DNA from: Betaproteobacteria bacterium HGW-Betaproteobacteria-3
Lineage (GTDB): Bacteria; Pseudomonadota; Gammaproteobacteria; Burkholderiales; Burkholderiaceae_C
NCBI GenBank assembly: GCA_002842205.1
Contig: PHCI01000014.1
Coordinates: forward strand, 1-64,000
Direction: 5' to 3'
DNA: 64,000 bases
Positions 9,374-18,671 of this stretch are shown piece after piece; position 1 is the first letter of the stretch, and each line of letters starts with the position of its first letter. The position numbers and the translations under genes were made by a program. The notes beneath the pieces were generated by a model, which was not told the DNA's origin, ran no database searches, and saw only the letters and a program-made list of their open reading frames with translations.

Positions 9374-10320
9374 GTGTCTGCTTTCTTCAAGATGTAGCCC
9401 ATACGGGGAAAGTGCACGTGCAAGCTGCCCGCCCGCGGATCGGTGCGGCGCAGGGTGTAGCGGGTGCGGGTGGCGGCGATGAGTTCGCCTTCGGTCGGCT
9501 CGGGGCCGAAGCTCTCGGACGTCACGGTCACATGGCTGCCCAAGGCAAGGCCGTGCTCGTCCTGGAAGGTTTCGTCGTGCAGCGGTGCCGGGGTGCTGGC
9601 CGCCGCCAGGGCGATCGCCTCGGGGGCCGAAAATCGCGTCATGTCGCCCTGCCCCGTGGCGGCCAGGCGGTCCATCCAGGCCAGCACGGCGGGCGTGGCG
9701 TCCAGAATGCCGGCCATGACCGACGCGCAGTGCCGGGTGAACCACAGCGGATGGTAGACGGCGTAGTCGGCCACGCAGGGCGCGTCGCCCAGCAGGTAAT
9801 CCTGGCCGTCGAGCATGTGGGCCAGGCGTCGCAGATAACTCTTGTAGGCGGCCGCGGCGTCGGCGGGCGGCAGGCGCGGCTGGCCCAGCCGCATCTTGCC
9901 GCGGTCTTCGGCGAAGGCCTTGGCTTCGGCGGCCCAGGCCTCGGGGGGTCGCCCGCCGCCCAGCACCTGGGCCACGCCGGCCGGGCTGAAGTTGTAGGCC
10001 ATGGCAACCCAAAACAGTTTTTCGTCGGCCCATTGCGCCAGGATGCGCGCCAGCCCCTTGTTTTGCGCGGGGTACAGCGTGGGCGTGGGCTGCAGGTGCT
10101 CGAGCACGTCGCAGATCAGCGCGGTGTCGCAGTAGATGTCAGCACCGATCTGCAGAAACGGCGTCTTGCGGTAGCCGCCGGTGAGCGCGACCACGTCGGG
10201 TTTGGGCAGGGTGCGCGGCACGATCACCGATTTCCAGGCGAGTTTCTTGGCGCCCAGGATCAGGCGCACTTTCTCGGAGAACGGTGAGGTGGCGTAATGG
10301 TGGAGGATCAGGTCGGCCAT
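9370..10320 (-). CDS. Glutathione S-transferase family protein
   Basis: 316 residues. The N-terminal thioredoxin-like GST fold is clear (YATSPFSEKVRLILG, GYRKTPFLQIG, DTALICDVLE with the conserved Asp-Thr-Ala in the glutathione site). An alpha-helical GST C-domain follows (LLGDAPCVADYAVYH) and then an extra roughly 90-residue tail of unknown role. The ATG at 10320 begins the conserved fold. A tract of G10, T8 and G8 lies just upstream, and no Shine-Dalgarno sequence is visible. It precedes the SDR gene with a 4-base overlap. Confidence 0.88.
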   Translation of the reverse strand: MADLILHHYATSPFSEKVRLILGAKKLAWKSVIVPRTLPKPDVVALTGGYRKTPFLQIGADIYCDTALICDVLEHLQPTPTLYPAQNKGLARILAQWADEKLFWVAMAYNFSPAGVAQVLGGGRPPEAWAAEAKAFAEDRGKMRLGQPRLPPADAAAAYKSYLRRLAHMLDGQDYLLGDAPCVADYAVYHPLWFTRHCASVMAGILDATPAVLAWMDRLAATGQGDMTRFSAPEAIALAAASTPAPLHDETFQDEHGLALGSHVTVTSESFGPEPTEGELIAATRTRYTLRRTDPRAGSLHVHFPRMGYILKKADT

Positions 10321-10328
10321 GGTGTGCA

Positions 10329-10357
10329 GGGGGGGGGGTGGTTTTTTTTGGGGGGGG
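10329..10357 (+). repeat. Homopolymer cluster G10-TGG-T8-G8
   Basis: Three long mononucleotide runs lie in the 67-bp gap between the AidB-like stop (10388) and the GST start (10320). They would be read as C8A8..C10 in the mRNA leader of the GST gene. Such tracts are prone to slippage. They could also reflect sequencing error; raw reads would show which. Confidence 0.8.
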
Positions 10358-10387
10358 TGAGACGGTCGTCCGTGCGCGGTGGGCGGG

Positions 10388-12151
10388 TCAGCGCGGTGCG
10401 GCACGGGTGAGGATGGCGTCCAGGTCGGCGCCCGTGCCCAGCGTGCCAAAGGCGCGGCCGCCCTGGGCATCGGCCAGGCGGGATTCACAGAACGCGCTGA
10501 ACACGGCGGGCGGTGCCGACTGCGCCAGCAGCGCCGCCTGCACCGCCAGGGCCACGTTTTGGGCCAGGCGCCGCGCTTCCAGCTCGGTGGCCATGGCGTC
10601 CACCTGCAGGGGCAGGCTGGCGGCCAGCCGGTCGAGTGCCGGGTGCAGGCCACGGGCGGGCGCCAGTTCGTGGGCCAGCGCGGCGGCGGCGTCGGCCTGG
10701 CGCAGGGCGCGCAGCAAGTCGATGGCCATGATGTTGCCCGCCCCCTCCCAGATGGAATTGACCGGCATTTCGCGGTAGATGCGGGCCATGATGCCTTCGC
10801 CGCCCTCTTCCACGTAGCCGTTGCCGCCCAGGCATTCCATGGCCTCCTGTGCAAAGGCGCTGCCGCGCTTGCAGACCCAGTATTTGGCCACCGGGGTCAG
10901 CAGCCGGGCCATCGCGCGTTCGTGGGCATCGTCAGGGTGGTCGAAGGCCCGCGCCAGCCGCAGGGCCAGCGCCGTGGCGGCTTCGCTTTCAAGGGCCAGA
11001 TCGGCCAGCACGTTGCGCATCAGGGGCTGGTCGATCAGGCGCTTGCCAAAGGCCTGGCGCTGCGCCGTGTGGTCGAGCGCGATGGCCAGCGCCTGGCGCA
11101 TCAGCCCGCTGGTGCCCAGCGCGCAGTCGAGCCGCGTCATCGTGCCCATGGCCAGGATTTGCGGCACGCCGCGCCCCTCTTCGCCCACCCGCCAGGCGGT
11201 GGCACCGGCAAACTCGACCTCGGAGCTGGCATTGGCCTGGTTGCCCAGCTTGTCCTTGAGCCGCTGGATGTGGATGGCGTTGAGCGCGCCCGCGCCACCG
11301 CAAGGCGCTGCCCATGGCGGCAGCACCCGCGGCAGGAACAGGCAGCTCAGGCCGCCCGGCGTCTGCGCGAGGATGAGAAAGGCGTCGCACATGGGTGCCG
11401 ACATGAACCACTTGTGGCCCGTCACGCGGTAGCGCGCGCCCCAGGCATCGGTGCCGTCGGGTGCGGCGGCCGTGGTGTTGGCGCGCACGTCCGAGCCGCC
11501 CTGCTTTTCGGTCATGCCCATGCCCATGGTCAGGCCGGGTTTGTCTGAAAACAGTTTCAGCGCGGGATCGTAGGCACGGCTCGTGAGGCCAGGCGCCCAG
11601 TCGGCGTAGAGGGCGGCGTTGGCGCGCAGCGCGGGGGTGACGGCGTAGGTCATCGAGATCGGGCACAGGATGGAGGGCTCGAGCTCGGTGAACAGCATGA
11701 ACCCGGCCGCCCGCAACACGTGGGGCGATGCCCCGGGCGCCCCCAGCGCCGACGAGCCGCCGCCGGTCGCGCGCGCCGTCTCGGGGCGCAGCGAGGGCAG
11801 GTCAGTGGCGGGCGCGGGGGGCACCGGTTCGGCCCACGGTGTGCCGTGCAGCCCGGCCCCGGTGGCCGCCGACATCAGCGCGTGGTAACTGGGGTGGAAT
11901 TCGACCGCGTCGATGCGGTGGCCCAGCCGGTCGTGGCTGCGCAACGCGGGGGGGTGCACGTTGGCCAGGCGCGCATGGGTCTGCATGTCGGCCGTGCCCA
12001 GCCGCTCGCCGAGCGCCGCCAAAGCGGCGGTGTCCAGCGCGGGCGCGTTGAACTTCAGCGCATCGCGCAGGCCCTGATTGCCGGTGAACAGGTTGTAGTT
12101 GACCAGCGGTTCGGGCTGGTTGAAAACCTCGTGCGTTACTTGCATGCCCAT
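10388..12151 (-). CDS. aidB: AidB-like acyl-CoA dehydrogenase
   Basis: About 587 residues from the ATG at 12151 (a second ATG two codons in is possible). The match to E. coli AidB is seen in GMTEKQGGSDVRANTT, GHKWFMSAP, the FAD-domain block ECLGGNGYVEE and PVNSIWEGAGNIM. AidB is a flavoprotein of the acyl-CoA dehydrogenase superfamily that binds DNA and is linked to alkylation resistance, with only weak isovaleryl-CoA dehydrogenase activity. Here it sits among acyl-CoA genes, so a metabolic role is also possible. Confidence 0.88.
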   Translation of the reverse strand: MGMQVTHEVFNQPEPLVNYNLFTGNQGLRDALKFNAPALDTAALAALGERLGTADMQTHARLANVHPPALRSHDRLGHRIDAVEFHPSYHALMSAATGAGLHGTPWAEPVPPAPATDLPSLRPETARATGGGSSALGAPGASPHVLRAAGFMLFTELEPSILCPISMTYAVTPALRANAALYADWAPGLTSRAYDPALKLFSDKPGLTMGMGMTEKQGGSDVRANTTAAAPDGTDAWGARYRVTGHKWFMSAPMCDAFLILAQTPGGLSCLFLPRVLPPWAAPCGGAGALNAIHIQRLKDKLGNQANASSEVEFAGATAWRVGEEGRGVPQILAMGTMTRLDCALGTSGLMRQALAIALDHTAQRQAFGKRLIDQPLMRNVLADLALESEAATALALRLARAFDHPDDAHERAMARLLTPVAKYWVCKRGSAFAQEAMECLGGNGYVEEGGEGIMARIYREMPVNSIWEGAGNIMAIDLLRALRQADAAAALAHELAPARGLHPALDRLAASLPLQVDAMATELEARRLAQNVALAVQAALLAQSAPPAVFSAFCESRLADAQGGRAFGTLGTGADLDAILTRAAPR

Positions 12152-12280
12152 TCCCCTTTCTCGGCGTCACGCGCGGCCAGCAGCCAGGGCGCACGGCGCG
12201 CACCGCCCGCCACGAAGGTCAGGAACGTGGGGATTGCGTGCACCGCCCAACGCCGCATGAAGGTCGCGCTGTTGCCGCCA

Positions 12281-13297
12281 CTAGATCAGCTTGACCAGCT
12301 GCTTGCCAAAGTTACGGCCCTTGAGCAGCCCCAGAAACGCTTCGGGCGCCGCCGCCAGGCCCTGGGCCACCGATTCACGGGGGCGCAGTTTGCCACTGCC
12401 CACCAGCGCACCCAGTTCGGCCAGCGCTTCGGGCCAGATTTCCATGTGCTCGCTGACGATGAAGCCCTGCACCTTGAGCCGGTTGGTGAGGATCAGCGCC
12501 GGGTAGGCCATGGGCAGCGGCGCGCCGTCGTAGCCGGCGATCATGCCGCACACCGCGATGCGGCCAAAGGCGTTCATGCGCAGCAGCACCGCATCGAGCA
12601 CCATGCCGCCCACGTTCTCGAAGTAGCCGTCGATGCCGTTGGGGCAGGCGTCTTTGAGCGCCTTGGACAGCGACGCGGCGTCCTGGTGTTGTTTGTAGTC
12701 GATGCAGGCGTCAAAACCAAGCTCGTCCACCGCGTATTTGCATTTGTCGGGCCCACCCGCAATGCCCACGGCGCGGCAGCCGCGCGCCTTGGCCAGTGCG
12801 CCCAGTGCGCTGCCCACCGCGCCCGTGGCGGCACTGACCACCACCGTCTCGCCGGCCTTGGGTTCGATGATCTTCACCAGGCCATACCACGCGGTCACCC
12901 CCGGCATGCCGACCGCGCCGAGGTAGTGGCTCAGGGGCACGTGGGTGGTGTCCACCTTGCGCAAGGCGCCCGGCTGGCTGACATCCACCACGCTGTACTC
13001 CTGCCAGCCCCCCATGCCGACCACCTTGTCGCCCACGCGGTATTTGGGCGAGCGGCTCTCGGCCACCTCGCCCGCCGTGCCGCCCTGCATGACCTGGCCT
13101 AGCGGCTGCGGCGCGGCGTAGCTTTTGGCGTCGTTCATGCGGCCACGCATGTAGGGGTCAAGGCTCAGGTAATGGTGGCGCACCAGCACCTGGCCGTCGG
13201 CCAGCGGCGGCGTGGTGGCCTGCACGAGCTTGAAATTGCTGGCCGTGGCTTCGCCCTGCGGGCGGTTGTCGAGATGAATCTGTGCGTTGTTGGGCAT
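12281..13297 (-). CDS. NADP-dependent MDR reductase, CurA/leukotriene B4 dehydrogenase type
   Basis: 338 residues of the zinc-free medium-chain reductase family. It has the N-terminal block SLDPYMRGRM, the cofactor-binding SAATGAVGSALGALAK near residues 155-170, and GYFENVGG, hallmarks of the prostaglandin reductase/CurA group that reduces alpha,beta-unsaturated carbonyls. A family A repeat begins 27 bp upstream of the start. The 129 bp between its stop and aidB hold nothing I recognise. Confidence 0.9.
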   Translation of the reverse strand: MPNNAQIHLDNRPQGEATASNFKLVQATTPPLADGQVLVRHHYLSLDPYMRGRMNDAKSYAAPQPLGQVMQGGTAGEVAESRSPKYRVGDKVVGMGGWQEYSVVDVSQPGALRKVDTTHVPLSHYLGAVGMPGVTAWYGLVKIIEPKAGETVVVSAATGAVGSALGALAKARGCRAVGIAGGPDKCKYAVDELGFDACIDYKQHQDAASLSKALKDACPNGIDGYFENVGGMVLDAVLLRMNAFGRIAVCGMIAGYDGAPLPMAYPALILTNRLKVQGFIVSEHMEIWPEALAELGALVGSGKLRPRESVAQGLAAAPEAFLGLLKGRNFGKQLVKLI

Positions 13298-13324
13298 GAT
13301 GATACCGTGTTGATGACTATATTA

Positions 13325-13380
13325 AATGTAGCTAACTATGACCATTTTACGGGGGCTAAAGGCATATTTGACTGAAAAAA
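13325..13380 (+). repeat. Family A mini-repeat, intergenic
   Basis: Reads ATGTAGCTAACTATGACCAT, then TTTACGGGGGCTAAAGGC and ATATTTGACTG. It occupies nearly all of the 87-bp gap between the thioesterase stop (13385) and the reductase start (13297), so it must lie within or overlap the leader of the reductase gene on the minus strand. Confidence 0.85.
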
Positions 13381-13384
13381 ATGT

Positions 13385-13804
13385 TCAATCGGTTGAAATC
13401 GGGGCGTCCGCGCCCGCCACCCCGCCCTGGCGCTGCACGTACTTGAACGTGCCGGTGGCGTGGGCGCAGGCGCGGCCGTCTTCGTCGTACACCGTGCCCT
13501 CGGTGAAGGCCATGCTCTTGGTGCGGTGCATCAGCCGCCCCTTGCCCGTGAGCTGGCCCCGCGCGGGTTGCATGAAGCTGGTTTTCATTTCGATGGTGAC
13601 CACGCCCATGTCTTTTTGCACGCTGCGCGCGGCCACGGCCATGGTCACGTCCAGCAGCGTCATGATCGCGCCACCGTGGGTCACGGCGAAGGAGTTCAGG
13701 TGTTCCGGCCGGGGCGCGTAGTGCAGCTCCGACAGCCCGGCGTCGAACAACCCCAGCTCAAAGCCGAGGTGGTGGACGAAGGGAATCTCGACGCCGAATT
13801 TCAT
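13385..13804 (-). CDS. PaaI-type hotdog thioesterase
   Basis: 139 residues with a single hotdog fold. The family motif is THGGAIMTLLDVTMAVAA at about residues 38-55, where the HGG and the following Asp form the usual active-site helix. It would hydrolyse acyl- or aryl-CoA esters in the cytoplasm. It follows the SDR at 13811 with a 6-bp gap, so the two are in one operon. The stop lies right against a family A repeat. Confidence 0.88.
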   Translation of the reverse strand: MKFGVEIPFVHHLGFELGLFDAGLSELHYAPRPEHLNSFAVTHGGAIMTLLDVTMAVAARSVQKDMGVVTIEMKTSFMQPARGQLTGKGRLMHRTKSMAFTEGTVYDEDGRACAHATGTFKYVQRQGGVAGADAPISTD

Positions 13805-13810
13805 GAGTGT

Positions 13811-14602
13811 TCAGCCGCCGGTGACCACGCTGACGCCACCGTCCACCGCCATCCACTGCCCGGTGATGTGCCGCCCCGCGTCGGACGCGAACAGCACCGT
13901 GAGGCCCTTGAGGTCTTCGTCGCCACCCAGGCGGCGCAGCGGGGCATGGGCGGCCAGCTTCTCTTCGCCCAGCGCCTGGAGGGTGCCCGCCGTCATGCGG
14001 CTCGGGAAAAACCCCGGGCAGATGGCGTTGACGTTGATGTTGTATTTGCCCCATTCGGCGCCCAGCGCCCGGGTGAAGTTGACGACGGCGCCCTTGGAGG
14101 TGTTGTAGGCGATGGTCTGCATCTCGGGCGGGTTGCCGCCCAGCCCGGCGATCGACGCCAGATTGATGATGCGGCCCGATTGCTGCGGAATCATGCTGGC
14201 CTTGGCGATGTGCTGGCTCAGGATGAAGTAGCCGCGAATGTTGAGGTTCATGACCTTGTCCCAGGCGGCCACCGGGTGGTCTTCGGCCGGTGCGCCCCAG
14301 GCGGCGCCGGCGTTGTTCACCAGGATGTCGACTCGGCCCATGCGCTCCAGGGTTTCGTCGGCCAGGCGGCGGATGTCGGCCTCCTGGGCGCAATCGGCGG
14401 CGATCCAGCGCGCGTCAATGCCGGCGGCCTGCAGTTCGGCCACGGCCTGCTCCAGATCGTCGGCCTTGCGCGAACTCAGCATGACCTTCGCACCCGCCTC
14501 GCCCAGCGCGTGCGCCATCTGCAGGCCCAGGCCACGTGAGCCGCCGGTGACCAGCGCGGTCTTGCCAGTGAGATCAAAAAGCTGTTGCACGGTGCGGGTC
14601 AT
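13811..14602 (-). CDS. SDR family oxidoreductase
   Basis: 263 residues with TGGSRGLG at residues 19-26, NNAGAAW near residue 94 and catalytic Tyr-x-x-x-Lys in YNTSKGA. The C-terminal GQWMAVDGG is typical of FabG-like members. Its start overlaps the stop of the Dabb gene by 4 bases. Substrate unknown; the operon context suggests acyl chains. Confidence 0.9.
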   Translation of the reverse strand: MTRTVQQLFDLTGKTALVTGGSRGLGLQMAHALGEAGAKVMLSSRKADDLEQAVAELQAAGIDARWIAADCAQEADIRRLADETLERMGRVDILVNNAGAAWGAPAEDHPVAAWDKVMNLNIRGYFILSQHIAKASMIPQQSGRIINLASIAGLGGNPPEMQTIAYNTSKGAVVNFTRALGAEWGKYNINVNAICPGFFPSRMTAGTLQALGEEKLAAHAPLRRLGGDEDLKGLTVLFASDAGRHITGQWMAVDGGVSVVTGG

Positions 14603-14895
14603 GGGGTGGTCTCCTGAAGCTGGTAATCGAGCGAATGGCGGGACTTGCGAAGGGCGGCCACCCCGGCGGCGACCGCCTGGTGGTGGGGGTGCTGGAGGTA
14701 GGCGTCCAGCGCCGCCTTGTCGCGGAACTGGGAGTACAGCACAACATCGCAGTTGCCATCGAGTTCGGGTGTCCGGATGGCGACTTCAAACGCCCCCATG
14801 CCATCGACCAGCCCGCGACAGCTGTCGAGGTCGGCCTTGAAGCGCGGAGCATCCGCAGGGTTGTGGAGCGTCCACAGAACGATGTGGCGGATCAT
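14599..14895 (-). CDS. Dabb (stress-responsive alpha/beta barrel) protein
   Basis: A 98-residue protein made of one dimeric alpha/beta barrel domain: the opening MIRHIVLWTL, then DVVLYSQFRDKAALDAYLQHPHHQ. Such proteins form small ferredoxin-like barrels; some are enzymes, most are uncharacterised. It overlaps the next gene by 4 bases. Confidence 0.85.
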   Translation of the reverse strand: MIRHIVLWTLHNPADAPRFKADLDSCRGLVDGMGAFEVAIRTPELDGNCDVVLYSQFRDKAALDAYLQHPHHQAVAAGVAALRKSRHSLDYQLQETTP

Positions 14896-14898
14896 TTT

Positions 14899-15099
14899 TC
14901 ATTTCTCCTTCAGGCGGGAACGAACCCAGATCAGAAATACGCCGACGGCCGCCGCCATGGCGCCAAGGGTCACCAGAACGTCCGCGCCCGACGCGTTTTG
15001 ACGGGTGCCGGCAATGCCCAGCACCATGACCAGCAGGCCACCGAAAATGAGCACCCAGATCAGGCGCTCGATCCAGACCAGGGTACGTGGGGATGCCAT
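14899..15099 (-). CDS. Small two-helix membrane protein
   Basis: 66 residues with two hydrophobic segments (about residues 10-28 and 40-58) separated by a short polar turn, ending in the basic RSRLKEK. I recognise no family. It ends 3 bp before the Dabb start, and 33 bp separate it from the acyl-CoA dehydrogenase stop, so it belongs to the same transcript. Confidence 0.7.
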   Translation of the reverse strand: MASPRTLVWIERLIWVLIFGGLLVMVLGIAGTRQNASGADVLVTLGAMAAAVGVFLIWVRSRLKEK

Positions 15100-15132
15100 G
15101 GGCCTGTCTCCAAGCGTTGAAATTCTGCGCTG

Positions 15133-17007
15133 TCAGAACGCGTCTTCAGGGAACGCCGCGCAGGTGGTGTCGCGATGGGACACCACATGGAGCCAGGCCC
15201 CGATTTTGGGCAATTCGTAGTGAAAGAAGTAGCGCGCGGCGCCCAGGCGGCCGACCTGGGCTGGCGAGGCCGGCGCAGCCTGGGCGGCCAGGGCCACGTC
15301 AAGCCAGATCCACGCCAGCACCATGTGCCCAAACGCCTGCATGTAGGGCACGGCATTGGCCAGTGCCTCGACCGGATTGCCGGTGGCCCAGGCGGCCCGC
15401 GTGGCGTCGCCCACCTGTTGCAGCGCATTGCCCAGCGCATGGGCGTGCGGTGCCAGCGCCGGGTGCCCGGCGGCCTGTGCGATCGTGCCCTGCACGCGGC
15501 CGCCCAGCAGCGACAGGCCACGCCCGCCTTCCATCAACACTTTGCGGCCCAGCAGGTCAAGCCCCTGGATGCCGTGGGTGCCTTCGTGGATCATGTTCAG
15601 GCGGTTGTCGCGCCAATACTGCTCTACCGGAAAGTCGCGCGTGTAGCCGTAGCCGCCGTGGATCTGGATGGCCAGCGAGTTGGCCTCCAGGCACCATTCG
15701 CTGGGCCAGCTCTTGGCGATGGGCGTCAGCACCTCCAGCAGCAGCCGGGCCTCGTCGGCCGGGTCGGGCGAAGCGGTGTGCTGCTCGTCCACCAGCCGCG
15801 CGCAATACAGCTCCAGCGCCAGCGCGCCTTCGCTGTAGGCTTTTTGTGCCAGCAGCATGCGTTTGATGTCGGCGTGTTCGATGATGCGCACCTGGGGTTG
15901 GGCCGGGTCTTTGGCCGCTGTGCCGGTGCCGCTCTGGGCGGCCGACGCCACTGGCCGCCCCTGCGGCCGGTGGCGGGCGTAATCCAGGCTCGCGTGGTAG
16001 CCGGCCATGCCCAGCATGGTGGCGGCCATGCCCACGCCGATGCGGGCCTCGTTCATCATGTGGAACATGCAATGCAGGCCCTTGCCCGGCGAGCCCACCA
16101 GGTAACCAATGGCCCCCGCGCCGTGACCGTCCAGCCCGCCGCCCTGCTCGCCTCGCACGGGGTATTTGCCTTCGCCAAAGTTCAGCAGCGTGTTGGTGGT
16201 GCCGCGCCATCCCAGCTTGTGGTTCAGGCCCGCCAGCGCCACGTCATTGCGCTCGCCCGTCAATTGCCCGTCGATGCCGACCAGTTTCTTGGGCACGATG
16301 AACAGCGAAATGCCGCGTGTGCCGGGCACCAGCTTGCCATCCGGCCCGGGGATCTTGGCCAGCACGAGGTGGACGATGTTCTCGGTCAGCTCGTGCTCGC
16401 CCGACGAGATCCACATCTTGTTGCCCTTGAGGCGGTAGCGCGGACCCAGGGGGTCGTCTTCAAAGCCCGGCCCATCGGGCACGGCGCGGGTGGTGATGTC
16501 CGACAGCGACGAGCCCGCCTGCGGCTCGCTCAGGCACATGGTGCCGGCGAACCGCCCGCTGAATTCGTTGCGTGCAAAAACGTCTTTTTGCGCTGGCGTG
16601 CCGTGCACCAGGAGCAGGTTGGCATTGCCCTTGGTCAACAGGCTGGAGCCGATGCTGACCGAGGCCATGGCAAAAAAGCTGTTGGCCGCGGCCTCGATCG
16701 TGTAGGGCAACTGCATGCCGCCGTCGTCGTAGTCCTGGGCGGCGCTGAGCATGCCGGAGGCGGCATACGCACGGTGCGCTTGCAGCGTGGCCTGGGGCAG
16801 GATCACCTTCTCGCCGTCAAAGCGGGGTTCCTCAACGTCCACCAGACGGTTGAACGGTGCGTATTTTTCGCGGGCGATGCGCTCGCAGGTGTCGAGCACG
16901 GCGTCAAAGGTTTCGCGCGAATGGTCGGCAAAGCGGTCGCGCTGCGTCAACTCTGTGGCCTTCAGCCAGTCGTACAGCAGAAAATCCAGCGTGGGGCGAA
17001 AACTCAT
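15133..17007 (-). CDS. Acyl-CoA dehydrogenase, long form with C-terminal extension
   Basis: 624 residues. It has the FAD/substrate block MCLSEPQAGSSLSD, KGNKMWISSGEHEL, the C-terminal dehydrogenase helix region and IQIHGGYGYTRDFPVEQYWRD with NMIHEGTHGIQGLDLLGR. The length matches the FadE-like acyl-CoA dehydrogenases with an extra C-terminal domain that work in fatty acid beta-oxidation. The ATG at 17007 overlaps the stop of the upstream thioesterase by 4 bases. The linker around residue 350 (VASAAQSGTGTA) appears a little expanded. Confidence 0.92.
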   Translation of the reverse strand: MSFRPTLDFLLYDWLKATELTQRDRFADHSRETFDAVLDTCERIAREKYAPFNRLVDVEEPRFDGEKVILPQATLQAHRAYAASGMLSAAQDYDDGGMQLPYTIEAAANSFFAMASVSIGSSLLTKGNANLLLVHGTPAQKDVFARNEFSGRFAGTMCLSEPQAGSSLSDITTRAVPDGPGFEDDPLGPRYRLKGNKMWISSGEHELTENIVHLVLAKIPGPDGKLVPGTRGISLFIVPKKLVGIDGQLTGERNDVALAGLNHKLGWRGTTNTLLNFGEGKYPVRGEQGGGLDGHGAGAIGYLVGSPGKGLHCMFHMMNEARIGVGMAATMLGMAGYHASLDYARHRPQGRPVASAAQSGTGTAAKDPAQPQVRIIEHADIKRMLLAQKAYSEGALALELYCARLVDEQHTASPDPADEARLLLEVLTPIAKSWPSEWCLEANSLAIQIHGGYGYTRDFPVEQYWRDNRLNMIHEGTHGIQGLDLLGRKVLMEGGRGLSLLGGRVQGTIAQAAGHPALAPHAHALGNALQQVGDATRAAWATGNPVEALANAVPYMQAFGHMVLAWIWLDVALAAQAAPASPAQVGRLGAARYFFHYELPKIGAWLHVVSHRDTTCAAFPEDAF

Positions 17008-17468
17008 GGGACGATCTTTGAAGATGAATCCGTCACCCGGGCAATGGTGCCCTGTGCCAGCGCGCAAAGCTTTTCCTGTCCGTCCTGGACAGAAAACACC
17101 TCGCACACACAGACCGCCTGCGACTTGCCCGCGTGCACGGCCCGCGCACGGGCGATGAGCCGCTGCCCGACGGCTGGCCGGAGGTAGTTGATCTTGAACT
17201 CGGACGTCAGGACGGCCGAACCGTGCAAAGCCGTTCCGCCGGCGAACGTGAGCGCGTTGTCGGCCAGGTAGCTGACGACACCGCCGTGCGCAAATCCGTT
17301 TTGCTGGCGCAGTGCGTCCCGCAGCGGGACCTGCAGCTCAACCTGTCCGGGCACCAGGGCATGCAGCTCGGCGCCCAGCAGCTGGCTGAAAGGCTGGGCG
17401 GCCAGAACGCCCTGGCCCATGCGGAAAACCGCATCGGCCGCAGCATCCTTGTCGCCCGCCACGCTCAC
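17004..17468 (-). CDS. PaaI-type hotdog thioesterase, GTG start
   Basis: 154 residues from a GTG at 17468 that overlaps the thiolase stop. I chose it because upstream codons lie inside the thiolase and do not resemble the family. The hotdog motif is [20 protein letters not shown]. It would cleave acyl-CoA esters and is coupled to the thiolase before it and the dehydrogenase after it, fitting release of stalled intermediates or CoA recycling in beta-oxidation. Confidence 0.85.
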   Translation of the reverse strand: MSVAGDKDAAADAVFRMGQGVLAAQPFSQLLGAELHALVPGQVELQVPLRDALRQQNGFAHGGVVSYLADNALTFAGGTALHGSAVLTSEFKINYLRPAVGQRLIARARAVHAGKSQAVCVCEVFSVQDGQEKLCALAQGTIARVTDSSSKIVP

Positions 17469-18640
17469 AGCACCTCGAACACGCCCGCAGCGCCCATGCC
17501 GCCGCCAATGCACATGGTGACCACCACGCGCTTCGCACCCCGGCGTTTGCCTTCAATCAGGGCGTGCCCCGTGAGGCGCTGGCCGCTCACGCCGTACGGG
17601 TGGCCCACGGCAATGGCGCCGCCATTGACATTGAGGCGGTCCGCCGGAATGCCCAGCTTGTCGCGGCAATACAGCACCTGCACGGCAAAGGCTTCGTTGA
17701 GTTCCCACAGGTCGATGTCGTTCACGCTCAAGCCCAGGCGCTTGAGCGCTTTCGGGATGGCGTACACCGGGCCAATGCCCATCTCGTCGGGTTCGCAACC
17801 GGCCACGGCAAAGCCGAGGAAGCGGCCCAGCGGCTGCAGGCCCTTTTTGCTCGCGAGTTCTTCGCTCATGACCACGCAGGCGCCTGCGCCGTCCGAGAAC
17901 TGACTGGCGTTGCCGGCCGAGATCACACCCCCCGGTATTGCCGGCTTGATGCCGCTGATGCCTTCCTTGGTGGTGCCGGGGCGAATGCCTTCGTCGTTGG
18001 CGACGGTGACCTCCTTGGTGCGCAAGCCCATGACCGGATCGGCCACGCCAGCCTGCACGGTGATGGGCGCGATTTCGTCCTTGAAGCGGCCGGCTTCCAG
18101 CGCCGCCGTGGCGCGCTGCTGGCTGGCCGCACCGTATTCGTCCATGGCGTCACGGCCGATGTTGTAACGCTTGGCCACCTGCTCGGCGGTTTGCAGCATG
18201 TTCCAGTAAATCTCGGGCTTGATCTTCTCAAGCGACGGGTCGCGCAGCATGTGGGTGTTCATTTCCTGCTGCACGCAGGAGATGCTTTCCACCCCACCCG
18301 CCACGAAAATATCGCCCTCGCCGGCGATCACGCGCTGCGACGCCAGTGCAATGCTCTGCAGGCCGGACGAGCAAAAGCGGTTGACCGTCATGCCGGACAC
18401 GGTGATCGGGCAGCCGGCCTTGAGGGCGATCTGCCGCGCGATATTGGCGCCGGTGGCACCTTCGGGGTTGGCGCAGCCCATGATGACGTCTTCGACCTCA
18501 CCGGCGTCGATGCCGGCGCGCTGGATGGCGTGCTGCACGGCATGGCCACCGAGCGTGGCGCCATGGGTCATGTTGAAGGCGCCCTTCCAGCTCTTGGCGA
18601 GCGGTGTGCGGGCGGTGGAAACGATGACGGCTTTGGTCAT
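17465..18640 (-). CDS. Acetyl-CoA acyltransferase (thiolase)
   Basis: 391 residues, normal for a thiolase. The nucleophilic Cys lies in [15 protein letters not shown] near residue 90, and the second catalytic set is the His in [15 protein letters not shown] and the Cys in [13 protein letters not shown] at the C-terminus. It performs the last, thiolytic step of beta-oxidation. The ATG at 18640 starts the conserved [13 protein letters not shown]. It is the fadA partner of the bifunctional enzyme upstream, although an M20 peptidase gene lies between. Confidence 0.93.
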   Translation of the reverse strand: MTKAVIVSTARTPLAKSWKGAFNMTHGATLGGHAVQHAIQRAGIDAGEVEDVIMGCANPEGATGANIARQIALKAGCPITVSGMTVNRFCSSGLQSIALASQRVIAGEGDIFVAGGVESISCVQQEMNTHMLRDPSLEKIKPEIYWNMLQTAEQVAKRYNIGRDAMDEYGAASQQRATAALEAGRFKDEIAPITVQAGVADPVMGLRTKEVTVANDEGIRPGTTKEGISGIKPAIPGGVISAGNASQFSDGAGACVVMSEELASKKGLQPLGRFLGFAVAGCEPDEMGIGPVYAIPKALKRLGLSVNDIDLWELNEAFAVQVLYCRDKLGIPADRLNVNGGAIAVGHPYGVSGQRLTGHALIEGKRRGAKRVVVTMCIGGGMGAAGVFEVL

Positions 18641-18671
18641 GGGAGCTCCTGATGGGGGATGGTGGGACAAT

